Shown: positions 19,875 through 32,189, counted from the stretch's first letter. The stretch is 64,000 nt of DNA from Heterohyrax brucei (GCA_028571685.1 CM053154.1:13982001-14046000); one strand, 5' to 3'. Translations and numbers: made by a program. The notes: a model not told the origin generated them from the letters alone.

Positions 19875-22800
19875 CACTCCAAGCCTGAGTGTGGGCATAC
19901 ACACAGACAGCCCTCCCACAGGGGAACAGGGTGCTCGCCTATTTCAGGTCAGACCCCCTGCCACCCATCAAAGCTGCCCTTGTGAAGATCCACTGAATGT
20001 CCTTGTCAGCACCTGGTTCTGCTCTCAGAAGTGAGCCCCACTAGTGACGCTGATGGGTGGTTGCAGAGACTTGTTTTCCCAGCGTCCTCAGCTGAGCTGG
20101 AACCTAAGTCTCAGGAGCAGGCGATCAATCTCTCTCTGCATGGTACCTTGCTAAATGCCCTTGGAGCGGTCTCCGCCAGGAGGCTACTTCCTCATGCTCA
20201 GGAACTGAGAGACACAGTCGTCTTCCCAAATAACTTGCCCCATTTACAGGAAGGTGGGGCTCAGTGGAATGACAAGACACACATTAGCTGAGTTAGGGTC
20301 TAGTGATGCCCTTTCCACCCCTTCCCACTGACTACTATTAGCTGTTAATCTTTTCTATTAAAATTCTAAACTCCTATTGAATGTGTACATCCAATGGTCA
20401 GCCTCCTTCAGTCTTTGGAAAGAGGATAGGCCATGTATATGGAAATTTAACATTTACGTATAAAACATTTAAAATATATGTCTGCTGAAATTTTACCATT
20501 AGAAATGCCTTCTTTCGTGGTAATACGACAGTGCTCAGCATTCCTCTGTGGAAGAAGAATGTTCTTGAAAAGGTTCATACCTTGTCATTTCATCAGCTAC
20601 TTGTCAGGGTGGTGGCTGGGGGTGTGCAGAGCTGGGAATGGGGTAGAGAATTGTTAGTTGGCACTTGATAAAAAGCAGGGCCTCTCAGGGATTGGTGAGG
20701 AAATGGGATGGAGTGGGCCCGGGTGGGGACAGATACGGGGAATGTCACGTTTCTGCTGGTAACAGCCAGGAGCTGAAGGCACTTGTGAGCCACTCTTTCC
20801 AACTGTACCGCGTCACTTGGGGCACAGAGAGCCATTTGCACTCCACTCGGCCCAAACTCCGGACCCCGCCCTTGAGGCTTACCTTGTGGACGGGGACAGG
20901 CACGGGACAGCAGGCATAAAGCTGGGCAGTACTACGTGAATGTCAAAAGCACTGCGCACCACACATCTGGCTCCTAGCAGACAGTCTCCACCTCCAAGGG
21001 GCCCAAGGTCCACCTGAGAGAGCTACTCACAGGCACAGACCCTGGGAGGCAACCTGGAGATGCCAATTTGCTGGATCTGAAAAGCAGGTCAAGGGATTCA
21101 CATTTTTGCAAGTGTCTCAGGTGACCTTGGCACTGGAGGTCCAGGGACTTCATGCTGAGAACCAAAGACCCAGAGAAGACAGAGATCGAAGTGCACCCAG
21201 ATGGCGGTGGTGGGATGGGGGCTTCCCAGAGGAGGGAGGGACATTGAGTGGACCCTGACCATTACCACAACTGAGAACATTCATCCCATCTCTTCACCTG
21301 CTTGCAAATGGGATTGCAACTGATTGAATTTGTGGTCTGTACACTCCAGAAGCATAAATAGCAGTTCTTCAGGACTGGATGGCCGGAACGGAGGGTAGAG
21401 ACTAGCTACAGTCTTGTATCCTTCTTGGGAGCGGCACTTGGAAGATGCGGTAGGACTCAGATTAGTGCTGAGGTCCCTTGGGTGCAGTTCAGGGCCCCCA
21501 GCAGGTGGGTGAAACCTGAGAGGAGCCTCACTCAGCTTTGCATCTGACTGCCTGGCTGGAAACTAGCGACCTTCAAAGAAGCTTAGGTTTAGGCAAGGGC
21601 AGCTGTGGATGTATGAGTGCAGTGGGTGGGGTGCCAAGGGGAGCTGAGGAAAGCGCTGGAGAAAGAGAAAAAGAGAGAGAAAGCACTAGGGTGAAAGCAG
21701 CATCCTTGGTTTGGGCTTTATTTGCCATGCGAGCAGGCATCCTTGGAGTTGTCTTCCACGCTTGTGTTTTAATCAACACACGACTCCTGCAAAAGAGCCC
21801 TGATAATCCTGAATATCCATTCAGAGAAATTGTTACATGGCAATTCTCTCGGAAATCCATTCCTGCACTCACACTCTTAGGACCACCACAGAACCTCTGT
21901 GGCTGCCTGGGACCTGAAAAGCAAAGGACCTATGATTGGAAGGAGTCCATGTCACTCCATGAGATGCCTATCAGATGTCTCTGTGAGGTGGTTTTTTTTT
22001 TTTGAAGATGCAGTGATTTTGCAGAGTTTGGTTCAGGGATGCAGAAAAATCCAAACAAACAGAAGAAAACTACCTTGCATTTGAAAGACAGAGGAGTTAA
22101 GAGCCTCAACAGTGTCATGTCTGAGGAAGACTATGGGCCCTAGCGGCTTCGCAATAGGTGAGAAGATGTTATTGAAGGAACTACCATCAGTGGCTTAAGT
22201 TACAGAATGAAAAACATGGACTCAGATGTTAAAAAAGAAAGAAAGAAAGAAAAAGAAAAAAAGAAAAAAGAAAACGGAGGGAATGTGCAGAATAAGAGAA
22301 CAAGCAAAACAAGCGAAAGAACTGCCAAAGAAAGTGGAGTTTCCATCCCTGGAGCTATTCTGAGAGAGAGCAGGGACTTCTTTATTACAGGTTGTTTAGA
22401 GTAATGAACTCCATCCCACCACGAGGCTTGGGAATGGACTCAGTGACCCAGGCAAGGTTGCTTCAAGTCCAAACAATCCCATAATTATTGACCCAGGTGG
22501 CCGAGGGTTTGTCTCTGAGGAGGAAGAGTCCATTTTCAATTGACTTTTGGGGGCTCGGTTGCCAACAGCGCTTTGTCATTATCTGGATTGTTTTCAAGTC
22601 ATTTTGTACGGCGAACGCTCTGGTGGGGAGGTCCACACGGCAACCTCTCAAGCCTCTGCTGAGGACCTCAGGTGCTCAGGGCTAAAACCTTGCTGGCCAA
22701 GTGAATTTCCTTCCCATTGTCTGGTGCAGGCTTAGGGAAGGTCCCAGAGGTCTCTTGGAGAATTCTGCAGATCTCCGGAGCAAGGGAAGCTGCAAATATC

Positions 22801-23218
22801 CTCTGCGTTTTTTCTTGCTAGAAAGTTCCATCTGTTGGCTCCTTTGACTGGTTGATGTCGTCTCCCTCGAGGGCTCTGCTGCTCAGTCTGCCTCCATCTC
22901 ATTTTTAGACACTTAAATGTGCACTTAAAGTCATTCCGGCTTCTGATCTGTGTTTTTGTTGTGTTTCCTCACCCAGTGGCTTTCCAAGATATCCTGTAGT
23001 GCTCACCCTGTCCTACCCTTCAAAAAGACAAAAAAGACTCTCTCCAGGGTTAACTCTTCAGTTGTCTTGTTGGCTTCCTGTCTCAGGGAGACTATTTTAA
23101 ATAGAGTTTTAGAAAACTGGTGTCCATATTTCGTGTCTTTGGACAACAAGTCCTTCTTCATGATAGTTTAATGAAAGCAGAGCATAAGCTCTGATTTTCG
23201 CAGGCTTCACCAAGTTGA
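19875..23218. other. Mostly unique sequence
   Basis: No gene or interspersed repeat recognised with confidence. Contains an A/G-rich tract (about 21655-21690) and a GAAA/AAAG microsatellite at 22228-22275. A 155-codon ORF at 21538-22005 (+) is low-complexity in part (GEREKERESTR) and lacks any domain, so it is not called a gene. Confidence 0.4.
22228..22275. repeat. (GAAA)n / A-rich microsatellite
   Basis: Runs of AAAGAAAGAAAG then AAAAAGAAAAAAG. Possibly the decayed tail of a retroposon whose body is not recognisable. Confidence 0.8.
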
Positions 23219-23418
23219 GTGAGTCCTGGCAGCAGAACGGCTAAGTGCTCAGGTGCTAACCGAGAGGTTGGTGGCTTGAACCCACCAGCTGCTCCATGGG
23301 ATGAAGACGTGTCAGTCTGCACCCACAGAGATTTTAGCCTTGGGAACCCTGTGGGGTTGTTCTACTTTGTCCTACAGGGTCACTGTTAACTGGATGGCAG
23401 TGGGTTTGCTTTGGTTTA
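23219..23418 (+). mobile_element. AfroSINE-type SINE, long variant
   Basis: GAGTCCTGGCAGCAGAACGG head, GGTGCTAACCGAGAGGTTGG, CTTGAACCCACCAGC, ATGAAGACGTGTCAGTCTGC and a GGCAGTGGGTTTGC tail. Confidence 0.9.
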
Positions 23419-23761
23419 CTAGTCAACTGGAGGGAGGAAACAGCCTGATATTTCTGACTCTTGACCCACCTACATAATGTAGAGGTTCCCTTGAAGCACA
23501 AGTTCCTCTGGTGGTCCCTGGAGGTGTCTTGAATACACTCTCATAAACAGGTGGTCAGCCCACCCTGCCTCCCTTCCCCGGAAAACCACTTAGGAGAGAC
23601 AATCTGCCATCTTCCCTGCGAGGGTTCACAGTGACCAAATGGATTCCTCTGTCAAGAGCACTTGTTCTAGATGGTTCCAAAGTGGAAATCCCAGACTTGA
23701 TAGTGTTCCCTAGGTTCCTACACAAGCTGAAGACATGGGGTGAAGTCCTGCCCAAATGTGG
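23419..23761. other. Unique sequence
   Basis: Nothing recognised. Confidence 0.35.
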
Positions 23762-24182
23762 GTGCTATGGCTTAAACTGTGTATCTTAAAACATGTGTTG
23801 GCATCCTCATGCCTGTATCCACAAGTATATCCCTGGAGGGCAATAGGGACTTTTGTTTTGTTGAGAAGATCATGCCAGAGTGTGGTGGATTCTAAACTGA
23901 ATCACTTTTGAGCTATATAAAAGAGAAAAACAGACACAGAGACACACAACAGAAAGATGTCCCATGAAGGCAGCTACACAAGGCAGATACATCTACAGGC
24001 CCAGGGACACCAAGGATTGCCAGCAGCTGCTAGAAGCTGAAATAAACACAGACCTTCATCTAGAGCCATGTCCTAAATTTAGACACCTAGCCTCTTGAAC
24101 TATGAGGAAACACCTTTACAGGTTTTAAAGCCACTCACATGTGGTATTTTTTGTTGTGGCAGCCTGAAGGAACCAAGACGGT
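23762..24182 (+). mobile_element. MaLR (MLT1-like) LTR
   Basis: Follows the MLT1 pattern: GTGCTATGGCTTAAACTGTG start, TGTGGTGGATTCTAAACTG, AACAGACACAGAGACACAC, CCAGGGACACCAAGGATTGC, CCTCTTGAACTATGAGGAAA and an end near TGTTGTGGCAGCCTGAAGG. A solo LTR fossil with no internal region. Confidence 0.75.
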
Positions 24183-24288
24183 GAGGAAGACCACTCTCTC
24201 AGCCTGTCTCTTTAGGACTCAGGCACCAGCAGTAGGTCCTGGCCAAGGTATTAACAGCTGGGGCAGATATGATCTGCTCCTTCTTCCT

Positions 24289-24333
24289 GCCCACCACACC
24301 CCACCGCACCCCACCCCACCCCACCCCACCCCA
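24289..24333. repeat. (CCCCA)n microsatellite
   Basis: Nearly perfect CCCCA/CCCAC pentamers, ending where the next SINE begins. Confidence 0.9.
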
Positions 24334-24335
24334 CA

Positions 24336-24503
24336 AGGCCCAAGCCCACTGCTGTTAAGTCAATTCTGACTCACGGCAACCCTATATATAGGGCAGAATA
24401 GAACTGCTCTATAGAGTTCCCAAGGAGTGCCTGGTGGATTTGAACTGACGACCTTTTGGTTAGCAGATGCAGCACTTAACTACTATGCCACCAGGGTTTC
24501 TGC
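24336..24503 (-). mobile_element. AfroSINE-type SINE, short variant
   Basis: Reverse copy: CCCACTGCTGTTAAGTC, GGGCAGAATAGAACTGC, CAAGGAGTGCCTGGTGG, CGACCTTTTGGTTAGCAG and ACTATGCCACCAGGGTTTC. Confidence 0.92.
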
Positions 24504-24734
24504 CCACCCCTCGCCCCTCACATGCTCAGGAGCAGGTGGGAAAATCTCCGCTGTGCTAAGTTCCCAGTGGACCCTCATTGCTAGCCAATCAGGGGTGCCC
24601 AGTCAGGTCTGAAACTGGCTTTGATTCTAGCTGGCATTTTCCAAGGACCATCACATTTTTTTAAAAAAATAAGTTACACCCTTGACTAATATCTCGTAAG
24701 TCATCTTTTATAGGGAGATGATTCTGAGTACAGA

Positions 24735-25030
24735 CAAGCTGTTATGCACAAAAATATTTATTGAAGCATCATCTAAAACAGTGAGATATCAAAAACGACC
24801 CAAAGGTCCAACCTTTGCAAAATGTTTGGACAAATTATGGAATGTCCTGTCTGTGGCATAGTACATAGCCATTAAAAATAATGTTTATAGATGTTTTATA
24901 GAAACAGGGAAAATGTTTATCACATTAGATTAAGTGAAAAAAGTATCAAAAGTACAAAATTTTATATTTAAATGATTATAATGTTATAAAAAATAGAAAG
25001 GCTGAAAGGCTTTACACATAAGCATTAATA
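24735..25030 (+). mobile_element. L1M ORF2-end / 3'-UTR fragment
   Basis: TTATTGAAGCATCATCTAAA, ACGACCCAAAGGTCCAAC, TAGTACATAGCCATTAAAAA, TTAAGTGAAAAAAGTATC: the C-terminal ORF2 and beginning of the 3' UTR of an old L1, sense strand plus. No open frame survives. Confidence 0.75.
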
Positions 25031-25439
25031 ACATTTGTTTTTAGTTACTATAATCCTGTGTGATTTACAGAATTGTTTCTGAATAAATGATCTTTTATAA
25101 AGACAGTAGCCTTTTAATAATGAAAAAAACAAGCATGTAAATAAGATCAAATCACTTACATCTCTACTTCCCATGCAGATGAAAATGTGGCCTGTATCAG
25201 CCGGTGGAGGGAACGCCATACTCAGCACCCTCTTTGGGCACTCTGCCAGCTCATGTTCCCCCCAAGTCAAGTGGATGAGACAAACTTGCTCAACAAGCCA
25301 ATTGGAGTTAACAGGGTTTACTTACGAGGGAGCACCCAAACTGAAAATGACATAAGGGGTCAAGTTGACTCAGTTAACGGTTTTTAAAGCCTAGATGAGT
25401 AGGTATCTTGCCCTTTGCTTTGACTGGTTTAGAAAAATG

Positions 25440-25550
25440 AAACAAAAATGCACTTTGTTGCTGTCAGGTCGATTCTGACTCATAGTGACCCTATAGGACA
25501 GAGTAGAACTGCCTCATGGAGTCTCTAAGCAGCACATGGTGGTCTGGGTT
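25440..25550 (-). mobile_element. AfroSINE-type SINE, 3' half
   Basis: GTTGCTGTCAGGTCGATTC, TAGTGACCCTATAGGACAG, AGTAGAACTGCCTCATGG. The sequence stops being SINE-like near 25550, so the tRNA head is missing. Confidence 0.8.
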
Positions 25551-25908
25551 TCCATTAATCGTGCTTAATTTTCCTTTTGTTTTGGGAAAGTTGGTCACCT
25601 GACTCGAAGCTGGTTTACCTGGCCTGCGAGAGTGCTGCTAACTCATTCTCATAAGGATTGCTGACTCATGAAGATAAAAATTTGCTTGAGTCTATGTAAA
25701 ATTTTGTTTCTTGTAAACAGCCTTATGGCTAATTTTATTTGGCTGTTGGTCCAGGGGAGCCGATTTGAGCCTTGCCTCTCTAAACAATTTTAATTGCAAA
25801 CATTGTGGTGGCCGTTAGACCAAGGTCTAAATGCCAAGACTTAGGTTCAATCTTCTGCAGTCCCTCAGTGAATTCCCCAAGTATTTATTGATCAACTGGG
25901 AAATGTCT

Positions 25909-26078
25909 AAGGAGCCCTGGTGGCACAGTGGTTAAACGCTCACCTGCTAACCCAGAGATCAGTGGTTTGCACCTACCAGCTGTTGCGGGAGAAGAGAAGG
26001 CTGTGACCATTGGCTTCTGTAAAGATTATAGCCTTTGAAACTCTTAACGAGGCAGTTTTACTCTGTTCTGCAGTCCTA
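25909..26078 (+). mobile_element. AfroSINE-type SINE, long variant, 3' truncated
   Basis: AGGAGCCCTGGTGGCACAGT head, TTCTGTAAAGATTATAGCC and TTTTACTCTGTTCTGCAG; the terminal GACTCGACGGCA part is missing. Confidence 0.88.
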
Positions 26079-26705
26079 GCTACAACTTGGGGTTTTTGGA
26101 GCATACGTCCAACAATATCTCACTGAAAAAGACCGAACATGCGTATAAATCAAGGCTCATTGACAGACGGTTTAGACTTCCAGAAGTAATTCAGCTCTGT
26201 ATCTACCGTTTTAGGCTCAGTTTTGGATGCCGGCTGGACTCTGCAAATCCCTCAGTGTTTTGCCAGAGGTGCTTTGTGAGACTCCGCCAGTAGGGGGAGC
26301 TAGAGGGAGACACCACGGAGAGCTGGAACCGGGAGCTGGCTTCTTCCTGTTGGCTTCATGCGTCTGTGAATGCCTTGGGGCTTAGCCTCTCTGCTTGACC
26401 TCCTCACTGCAACTGATTTCCAATCCAGGTATGGAGTCTGGTTTGCAGTGTTCCCAATACTTGTAGAACTAGCCTCGTGGTGCCCTCTTAGACATGGAAG
26501 TCTGGGTCTCAACTCACGGAGCCTACTTCCGAGCTTCTAAATTTTAATAATACAACCTCTTGCCTTTGTTGTTCAAGCCCCAGGGGTGGTAGCTGCCTCC
26601 TAGGGTAGCTACCTCCAAGACACTTTAGAATTTCCCTTTTAACCCTTCCAGTTACCACTGTTTCACCCCACCAACAGTTCTTTGTATTAAATTATCTTCG
26701 TTCAA
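26079..26705. other. Unique sequence with a CTCF-like site
   Basis: No repeat or gene recognised. Includes the CTCF-like motif at 26287. Confidence 0.4.
26287..26300 (+). promoter_or_regulatory. Candidate CTCF-binding site, one mismatch
   Basis: CCAGTAGGGGGAGC matches CCASYAGRKGGCRS except for A in place of the core C at position 12. Same orientation as the 16566 site. Confidence 0.4.
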
Positions 26706-26814
26706 ATGTTATTGTTGTTAAGTGCCTACTGAGTTGACTCTGACTTGCAGCCACCCTGTGGACCACAGAACCAAACACTGCTCCATTCTGCGCCGCTCTC
26801 GGTCGTTGCTATAC

Positions 26815-27207
26815 TTAAGTCACTGTGTCAATCCATTTTGTTGAGGGTCTTCTTCTTTTTGGCTGATTCTCTGCTTTAGCAAGCATGATACACTTCTCCA
26901 GGGACTGATCTCTCCTGACAACATGTCCAAAGTATCTAAGAGGCAATAATGCCATCGTTGTTTCCAAGGAACACTCTGGTTGTACTTCTTCCAGGACAGA
27001 TCTGTTTGCTCTTTTGGCAGTCCATGGTACATTTAATATTCTTCTCCAACACCACAGTTCAAAGGCATCAGTTCTTTTTCTGTCTTCCTCATTCATTGTC
27101 CAGCTTTCACATGCATGCGATGTGACTGAAAATACTGTGACTTGGTTCAGATTTACCTTAGTCTTCAAAGTGGTATCTTCGCTTTTCAGCACTTTAAAGA
27201 AATTCAT
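26815..27207 (-). pseudogene. RTE C-terminal domain fragment
   Basis: A 130-codon open frame with the RTE/BovB C-terminal signature (SHACESWTMNEEDRKRTDAF, WCWRRILNVPWTAKRANRS, YFGHVVRRDQSLEKCIM). It lies downstream of the reverse-transcriptase core in family members. It is open here but disconnected from the RT core by frame breaks, so it is non-functional. Confidence 0.85.
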
Positions 27208-27673
27208 TGCAGCTGGTTTTCCCAGTGCAACACATCTTTTGATTTCTTGACTGCTGCTTTCATGGGTGTTGATTGTGGATCCAAATGAAGTGAAACCCTT
27301 GACAACCTCAATCTTTTCTCTTCTTGTTGTGATGTTGCTTATTGATCCGGTTGTGAGGATTTTTGTTTTCTTGGTGCTGAGGTGTGATCCCTACTAAAAG
27401 CTGCAGTCTTTGATCCTGAAGGAACTGCTTCAGGTCCTCTTCACTTTCTGCAAACAAGTTTGTGTCATCTACATAAAGCAGGTTGTTAATGAGTCTTGCT
27501 CGAATCCTGATGCCCTGTTCTCCGTCTGTAGTCTAGATTCTTGGATATGTGCTTGCATACGGATTGAATAGGTATGGTGAAAGGACACAACTCTGAAGCA
27601 CACCTTTCCTGACTTTAAACCCCTCAGTATTCCTTGCTCTATTGGAACAACTGCCTCTTGACCTAAACACATG

Positions 27674-27952
27674 TTACTTTTGAGCCGCAAAGTGTTCTGA
27701 AATTCCCACTCTACACAATGTTTCCCACAAGTTGTAATGATCTACACAATTGAATATCTTTTCATAGTTAATAAAACATAGGTAAACATCCTTCTGGTAT
27801 TCTCCACTTTCAGTCAGGATCCATCCAACATCAGCAAAGACGTCTGTAGTTTCATGTCCTCTTCCGAATTCAGCCTGAATTTCTGGCAGTTCCCTGTCAA
27901 TACACTGCTGCAGCTGCTTTTGAATGATCTTCAGCAAAAATTTTACTTCCAT
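27674..27952 (-). pseudogene. RTE reverse-transcriptase fragment
   Basis: A 92-codon frame with RT-fold landmarks: LPEIQAEFGRGHETTDVFAD and FINYEKIFNCVDHYNLWETL. The second is the usual F(I/V)DYEKAFD block, but Asp is replaced by Asn at both positions (INY, FNC), including an Asp expected to bind metal. The downstream YADD motif is not in this frame. Confidence 0.8.
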
Positions 27953-28593
27953 GTGGTATCAGTGGTATTGTTTCAGTAACTTCTGTGTTTGGTTGGATCA
28001 TCTTTCTTGAAAATAAGCATAAATATGGATCTCTCCTAGTTGATTGGACAGGTAAGTGTCTTCCAATTTTCTTGGCATAGATTAGTGAGTACTTCCAGCG
28101 CTGCTTCTGTTTGTTAAAACATCTCTAATGGTATTCAAGGGCCTTGGTTTCCACCAGTACATTCAATGCAGCTTGTACTTCTTCCTTCAATGCCATGTGC
28201 CCCTGCTCATATGCCACCTCTTGAAATGGTTGAACGTCAACCAATTCTTTTTAATATAATGACTCAGTGTGTTCCTTTCTTCTTCTTTTGATGCTTCCTG
28301 CATCATTTAATATTTTCCTCATAGAATCTTTCACTATTGCAACTCAAAGCTTGAATTTTTTCTTCATTTCTTTCAGCTTTAGAAACGCAGAACATGTTCC
28401 TCCCTTTTGGTTTTCTAGCTCCACCTCTTTGCGTATATCATTATAATGCTTTACTTTGTCTTCTCAAGTCACCCTTTGAGATTGTCTGTTCAATTCTTTT
28501 ACTTCATTCAATTCTTCCTTTTCCTTTAGCCACTTGTGGCTCAGGATGAAGTTTCTGAGGCTCTGCTGACATCCACTTTTGTCTTTTCTATCT

Positions 28594-30058
28594 TTTTTTC
28601 TTTTTTTTTAATTTAACATGACTGAGTGAAAATGTACAATCCCCTATAAATTTACATGCCCGCCTATATGCAGCTTCCACTGCTCTCCCTGTCCGGTGAC
28701 AGCACACTATTCCTCTCTGCTCCATACATGTCTCATCCTCCCAACAGCCTCCTTTCCACTCCTCTCCACCCACTCTCCTTCCTCCAGCCAGAGGTCAGCA
28801 GGATGATATCCTATAGGTATAGAACCATAAAGTGCAACCAATATACGGTCACTCTGTATTGCCAAGTCCAATCCATTCCTGTCCAAAGAGTGGACCTTTG
28901 TTATAATTTATGGGTAAGGGCAGCATCAGGGCTGGAGGTCATACTCTCAGGGGAACCCCCAAACCACTGGACCATCAGTTGAGGTCTTTTAGTGGAGATC
29001 TCAGGATGCACCCCTTTTTATTCTCGTGTTGCCAGTGAGACTCAACCTAGTGAGCTCCATCGTGGCTATCACTGGTGGTGGCCAGGCACCATGTGGTTCT
29101 TCTGGTCCCAAGTTGATGAAGGCACACACTCTTGCAGGTCTCTCTGTCTTCTAGGTTGTCTTTACCGCATGTCATTTTGGTCCTCGGTGAGCATCTGCTC
29201 CTGCTGAGTTGGAACCATTTGCTGTATCCTTGGATGGTAGCTTGGCAGCTTTTAAGACCCCAGATGCCACTCACCAATGTGGGGTGCAGAGAGCTCTCTC
29301 AGCAAAACACTAGTTGTGCCAACTGGCCTCAATTTCACCTAACAGCATGGTCCCCCGCCCCCTGCCCCAGCTACTCTATCCTTGCAATATTGGGTTAAGA
29401 TGGAAGGAGTACTCAAGTTATGCTGAAGTCCACTTAATGTTGTTCTTGTTTCTAATGTGTGCTATCACCGCTTTCTCCCAATCAGATTTCTAGCGACTAT
29501 CTAAACTAAACCCTTCCCCCTCCCCCTCCCTCCCTCCCCTCCCTTGCAGCTGTCAAAGAGTCTTTTCTTCTATACACAAGTCTGTTTTTGAGATCTTATC
29601 GTAGAGGTCTCATACAATATTTGTCCCTTTGTTGCTGACTACTTTCACTCAACATAATGTCTTCCAGTTGAAACCAGGTTAGGAGATGTTTCCTGGAATC
29701 ATCGTTATTCTTTATCATTGCGTAGTGCTCCACTGAGTATATGTACCATAGATTCCCTGTCCATTCTTCTGTTGTTGGGCATCTGGGTTGATTCCATCTT
29801 TTTGCTATCGTGGACTGTGCTACGATAAACATTCTGGTGCATGTGTCTATTGGTGTGAAAGGCCTTGATTCTGTAGGATATATTCCAAGTAGTGGAATTA
29901 CTGGGTCAAATGGTATATCGATATCCATTTTTTTAAGGAAGTGCCAGATTGCTTTCCAAAGAGGCTAGACCATTTTGCAACCCCACCAACAGTGTAGGAG
30001 GGTTCCCCTTTCTCCACAGCCTTTCCAGCATTTGTTGTTTTGTGTTTTCTGGATCATG
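28594..30058 (-). mobile_element. 5'-truncated L1 inserted in the RTE
   Basis: Poly-T (the L1 3' tail in reverse) at 28594-28610, a 3' UTR of about 1 kb, and ORF2 C-terminus at 29928-29596 (PFDPVIPLLGIYPTE, CPTTEEWTGNLWYIYSVEHY). Flanked by the target duplication CTTTTCTATCTTTTT (about 28579-28593 and 30062-30076), so it is a target-primed insertion younger than the RTE. 5' truncated within ORF2. Confidence 0.9.
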
Positions 30059-30710
30059 GCTCTTTTCTATCTTTTTAATGACTTCTTGCTGTCTTCATAT
30101 GTGATGTCCTTGATGTCATACCACAACTTGTCTGGTCTTTGGTCATTAGTGTTCAAGATGTCAAATCTGTTCTTGAGATGGTCTCTCAACGCATGTGGGG
30201 TATACTCAAGATTGTACTTTGGCTCTCTTGAACTTGTACTGATTTTCTTCAGTTTCAACTTGAACTTGCATATAAGCAATTCATGATCTGTTCCTCAGCA
30301 CCTAGCCTTGTTCTGACTGATGATATTGAGCTTTTCCATTGTCTCTCTCCATAGATGTAGTCCATTTGACCCCTGTGTTTTCCATCTGATGAGGTCTGTG
30401 TGTATAGTTACCATTTATGTTGGTGAATAAAGGTATTTGTAATGACTGAGTCATTGGAATTATAAAATTTGACTACACAGTCTCCAGCATCATTTCTATC
30501 ATCAAGGCCATATTTTCCAACTACCAGTCCTTTGTTTCGAGCTATTGCATTCCAATCACCAGTCATTATCAATGCACTCTAATTAAATGTTTGATAAATT
30601 TCAGACTGCACAAGCTGGTGAAAATCTTTAGTTTTGTCATCTTTGTCTTTAGTGGTTGGTGTGCAAATTTGAATGATAACCATATTTGTATTAACTGGTT
30701 GTCATGAAAA

Positions 30711-31767
30711 CATCTCCTGTGTTGCCAAACTGCCATATTCTTTGACTCCAGCAATAGCACCCTAATCCTTCTCTCTTTTTCCTTCTCCTACAGCATTCTA
30801 CACACAGGTAATCATCATTTGATAAAAATCTGAATGTGTCACCCTTAGCTTTGAAACATGTTGGTATCCTCTTGCTCTTAGAAAAATGGAAGTCCTTCAC
30901 TATATCTCCGAGGTCTTAGCTGACATGCCAGCCTCACCGCACAGCCATCTCTTTCTCATTCTCTGTTTTCTAGCACCTGACCTTCTGCTGGCTCCTGTCT
31001 CAGAGCCATTGTACATGTTAGTTCCATTGTTGAAATGTCTATTCAGTCTTTGTATCTCAGTACAATTGTCATTTCCTGGGAACGCCTTCTCTGGTTCCTC
31101 TCTTGCTGCCCTGGACATGGGAAGTGCCCCTTTGTATAGCCTGCTGTGCCTTCTTTGGAGGCACTTAGCACAGTTCTGAGTTTACAGGGCCTCATAGTAT
31201 GATCGATAGATGTTGGTCTTACCCCAAGTTTGGATATTCTAGGAGATCAGAGACAGTAGCTGCCTGGCTGTACCATTGAGCTTTCAGGTCTGGATCTTTC
31301 TGATAAATATTTGTTGAATGAGTTAATTAATCACTTTGAACTGGGGACTTCTGCCCTGAAGTCATTTGTTGTCTTCATTCACTTGTCCTAAGGGATTGTT
31401 CAGTGTATTTGGATAAACAGTGTTGCCTGAATGTTCAGGGGTACTGTTGAGCGATGAAAACTGCAGGTTAGATAACTCCAGCCTGAAAGAAAAATCCGTG
31501 ATAAAAGTTGATGTTTCCCTAATTTAAAAAACAAACAAAAGCTTCCCTTAGTTACATATTTTTTAATTGGAAATATAATTTTAGACTGTAGGAAAGTAGA
31601 TAAATAAGTGTAAATGTTTTCTTTACTATCTAGAATAGAAAAATTAGATGTATAGTTATGGAAGTAAAACCTTTGGTGAGCAATAAAACAAGTACAACCT
31701 GCTACCTGGATCCAGTGAAGATGACTGGCTAAAAAGGTTGGCAAAGAATCTTCTCTGTTTGTTTGTT
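30711..31767. other. Unique sequence
   Basis: No gene or confident repeat. A short stretch near 31290-31335 (ATATTTGTTGAATGAGTTAA) resembles a MIR/L2-type 3' end but is too short to call. Confidence 0.35.
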
Positions 31768-32060
31768 TGTTTTTAAATGAACTTTATTTTGGAATAATTT
31801 TAGATTTACAGAAAAGTTGCAAAGATAGTATGGAAAGTTCTAGAACACTCCTCACTGTGTTTCTGCTGTTGTTAACATCTTACATTACCTGGTTATGTTT
31901 GTTAAAACTAAGAAACAGTTATTGGTGCACAACTATTAACTAAACTCTAGAAGTTATTTGGATGTCACCAGTTTTTCCACTCATGCTCTTTTTTTGGTTC
32001 CAGGATATAGCGAAGAATCCCACACTGCATTTGGGAGTTGTCCTTGTTCAAAGAAGAAAG
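31768..32060 (-). mobile_element. L1M-type 3'-UTR fragment
   Basis: AACTTTATTTTGGAATAATT, AGATTTACAGAAAAGTTGC and TTTTGGTTCCAGGATATAGC ... CACTGCATTTGGGAGTTGTC are reverse-complement L1M 3'-UTR landmarks. Confidence 0.75.
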
Positions 32061-32189
32061 GAAGAGTTCCCAAGTTTACTGCTGATCAGGAGGAGCCAAA
32101 TCTGAACTTACTGGCTGATATGACTGGAACATTCCTGTTAAAAAAGAACATGAATAAAAATAATAATGATGATAGCCATTTCCTGAATA

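Larger units (their letters stand above)
26706..30710 (-). mobile_element. RTE-type non-LTR retroposon, broken
   Basis: Minus-strand RTE (RTE1/BovB-like) remnant. In its sense direction it runs from about 30710 to 26706, interrupted by an L1 at 28594-30058. The 3' end (26706-26760) resembles the tail of the local SINEs. Reverse-transcriptase pieces remain: LPEIQAEFGRGHETTD and YLCFINYEKIFNCVDH (27952-27674), and the conserved C-terminal block ESWTMNEEDRKRTDAFELW with CWRRILNVPW (27207-26815). Stops and frameshifts separate them. The 5' end (endonuclease start) appears truncated near 30710. It encoded the machinery for its own copying and probably that of the SINEs. Confidence 0.85.

Noticed and set aside
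21538..22005. 155-codon ORF
   Set aside because: Partly low-complexity Glu/Arg from a GA-rich tract and no domain seen.
22228..22275. Lys/Glu-rich coding segment
   Set aside because: GAAA/AAAG microsatellite read through in one frame.
24289..24333. Telomere-like or satellite array
   Set aside because: Only about 45 bp of CCCCA pentamers; an ordinary microsatellite.
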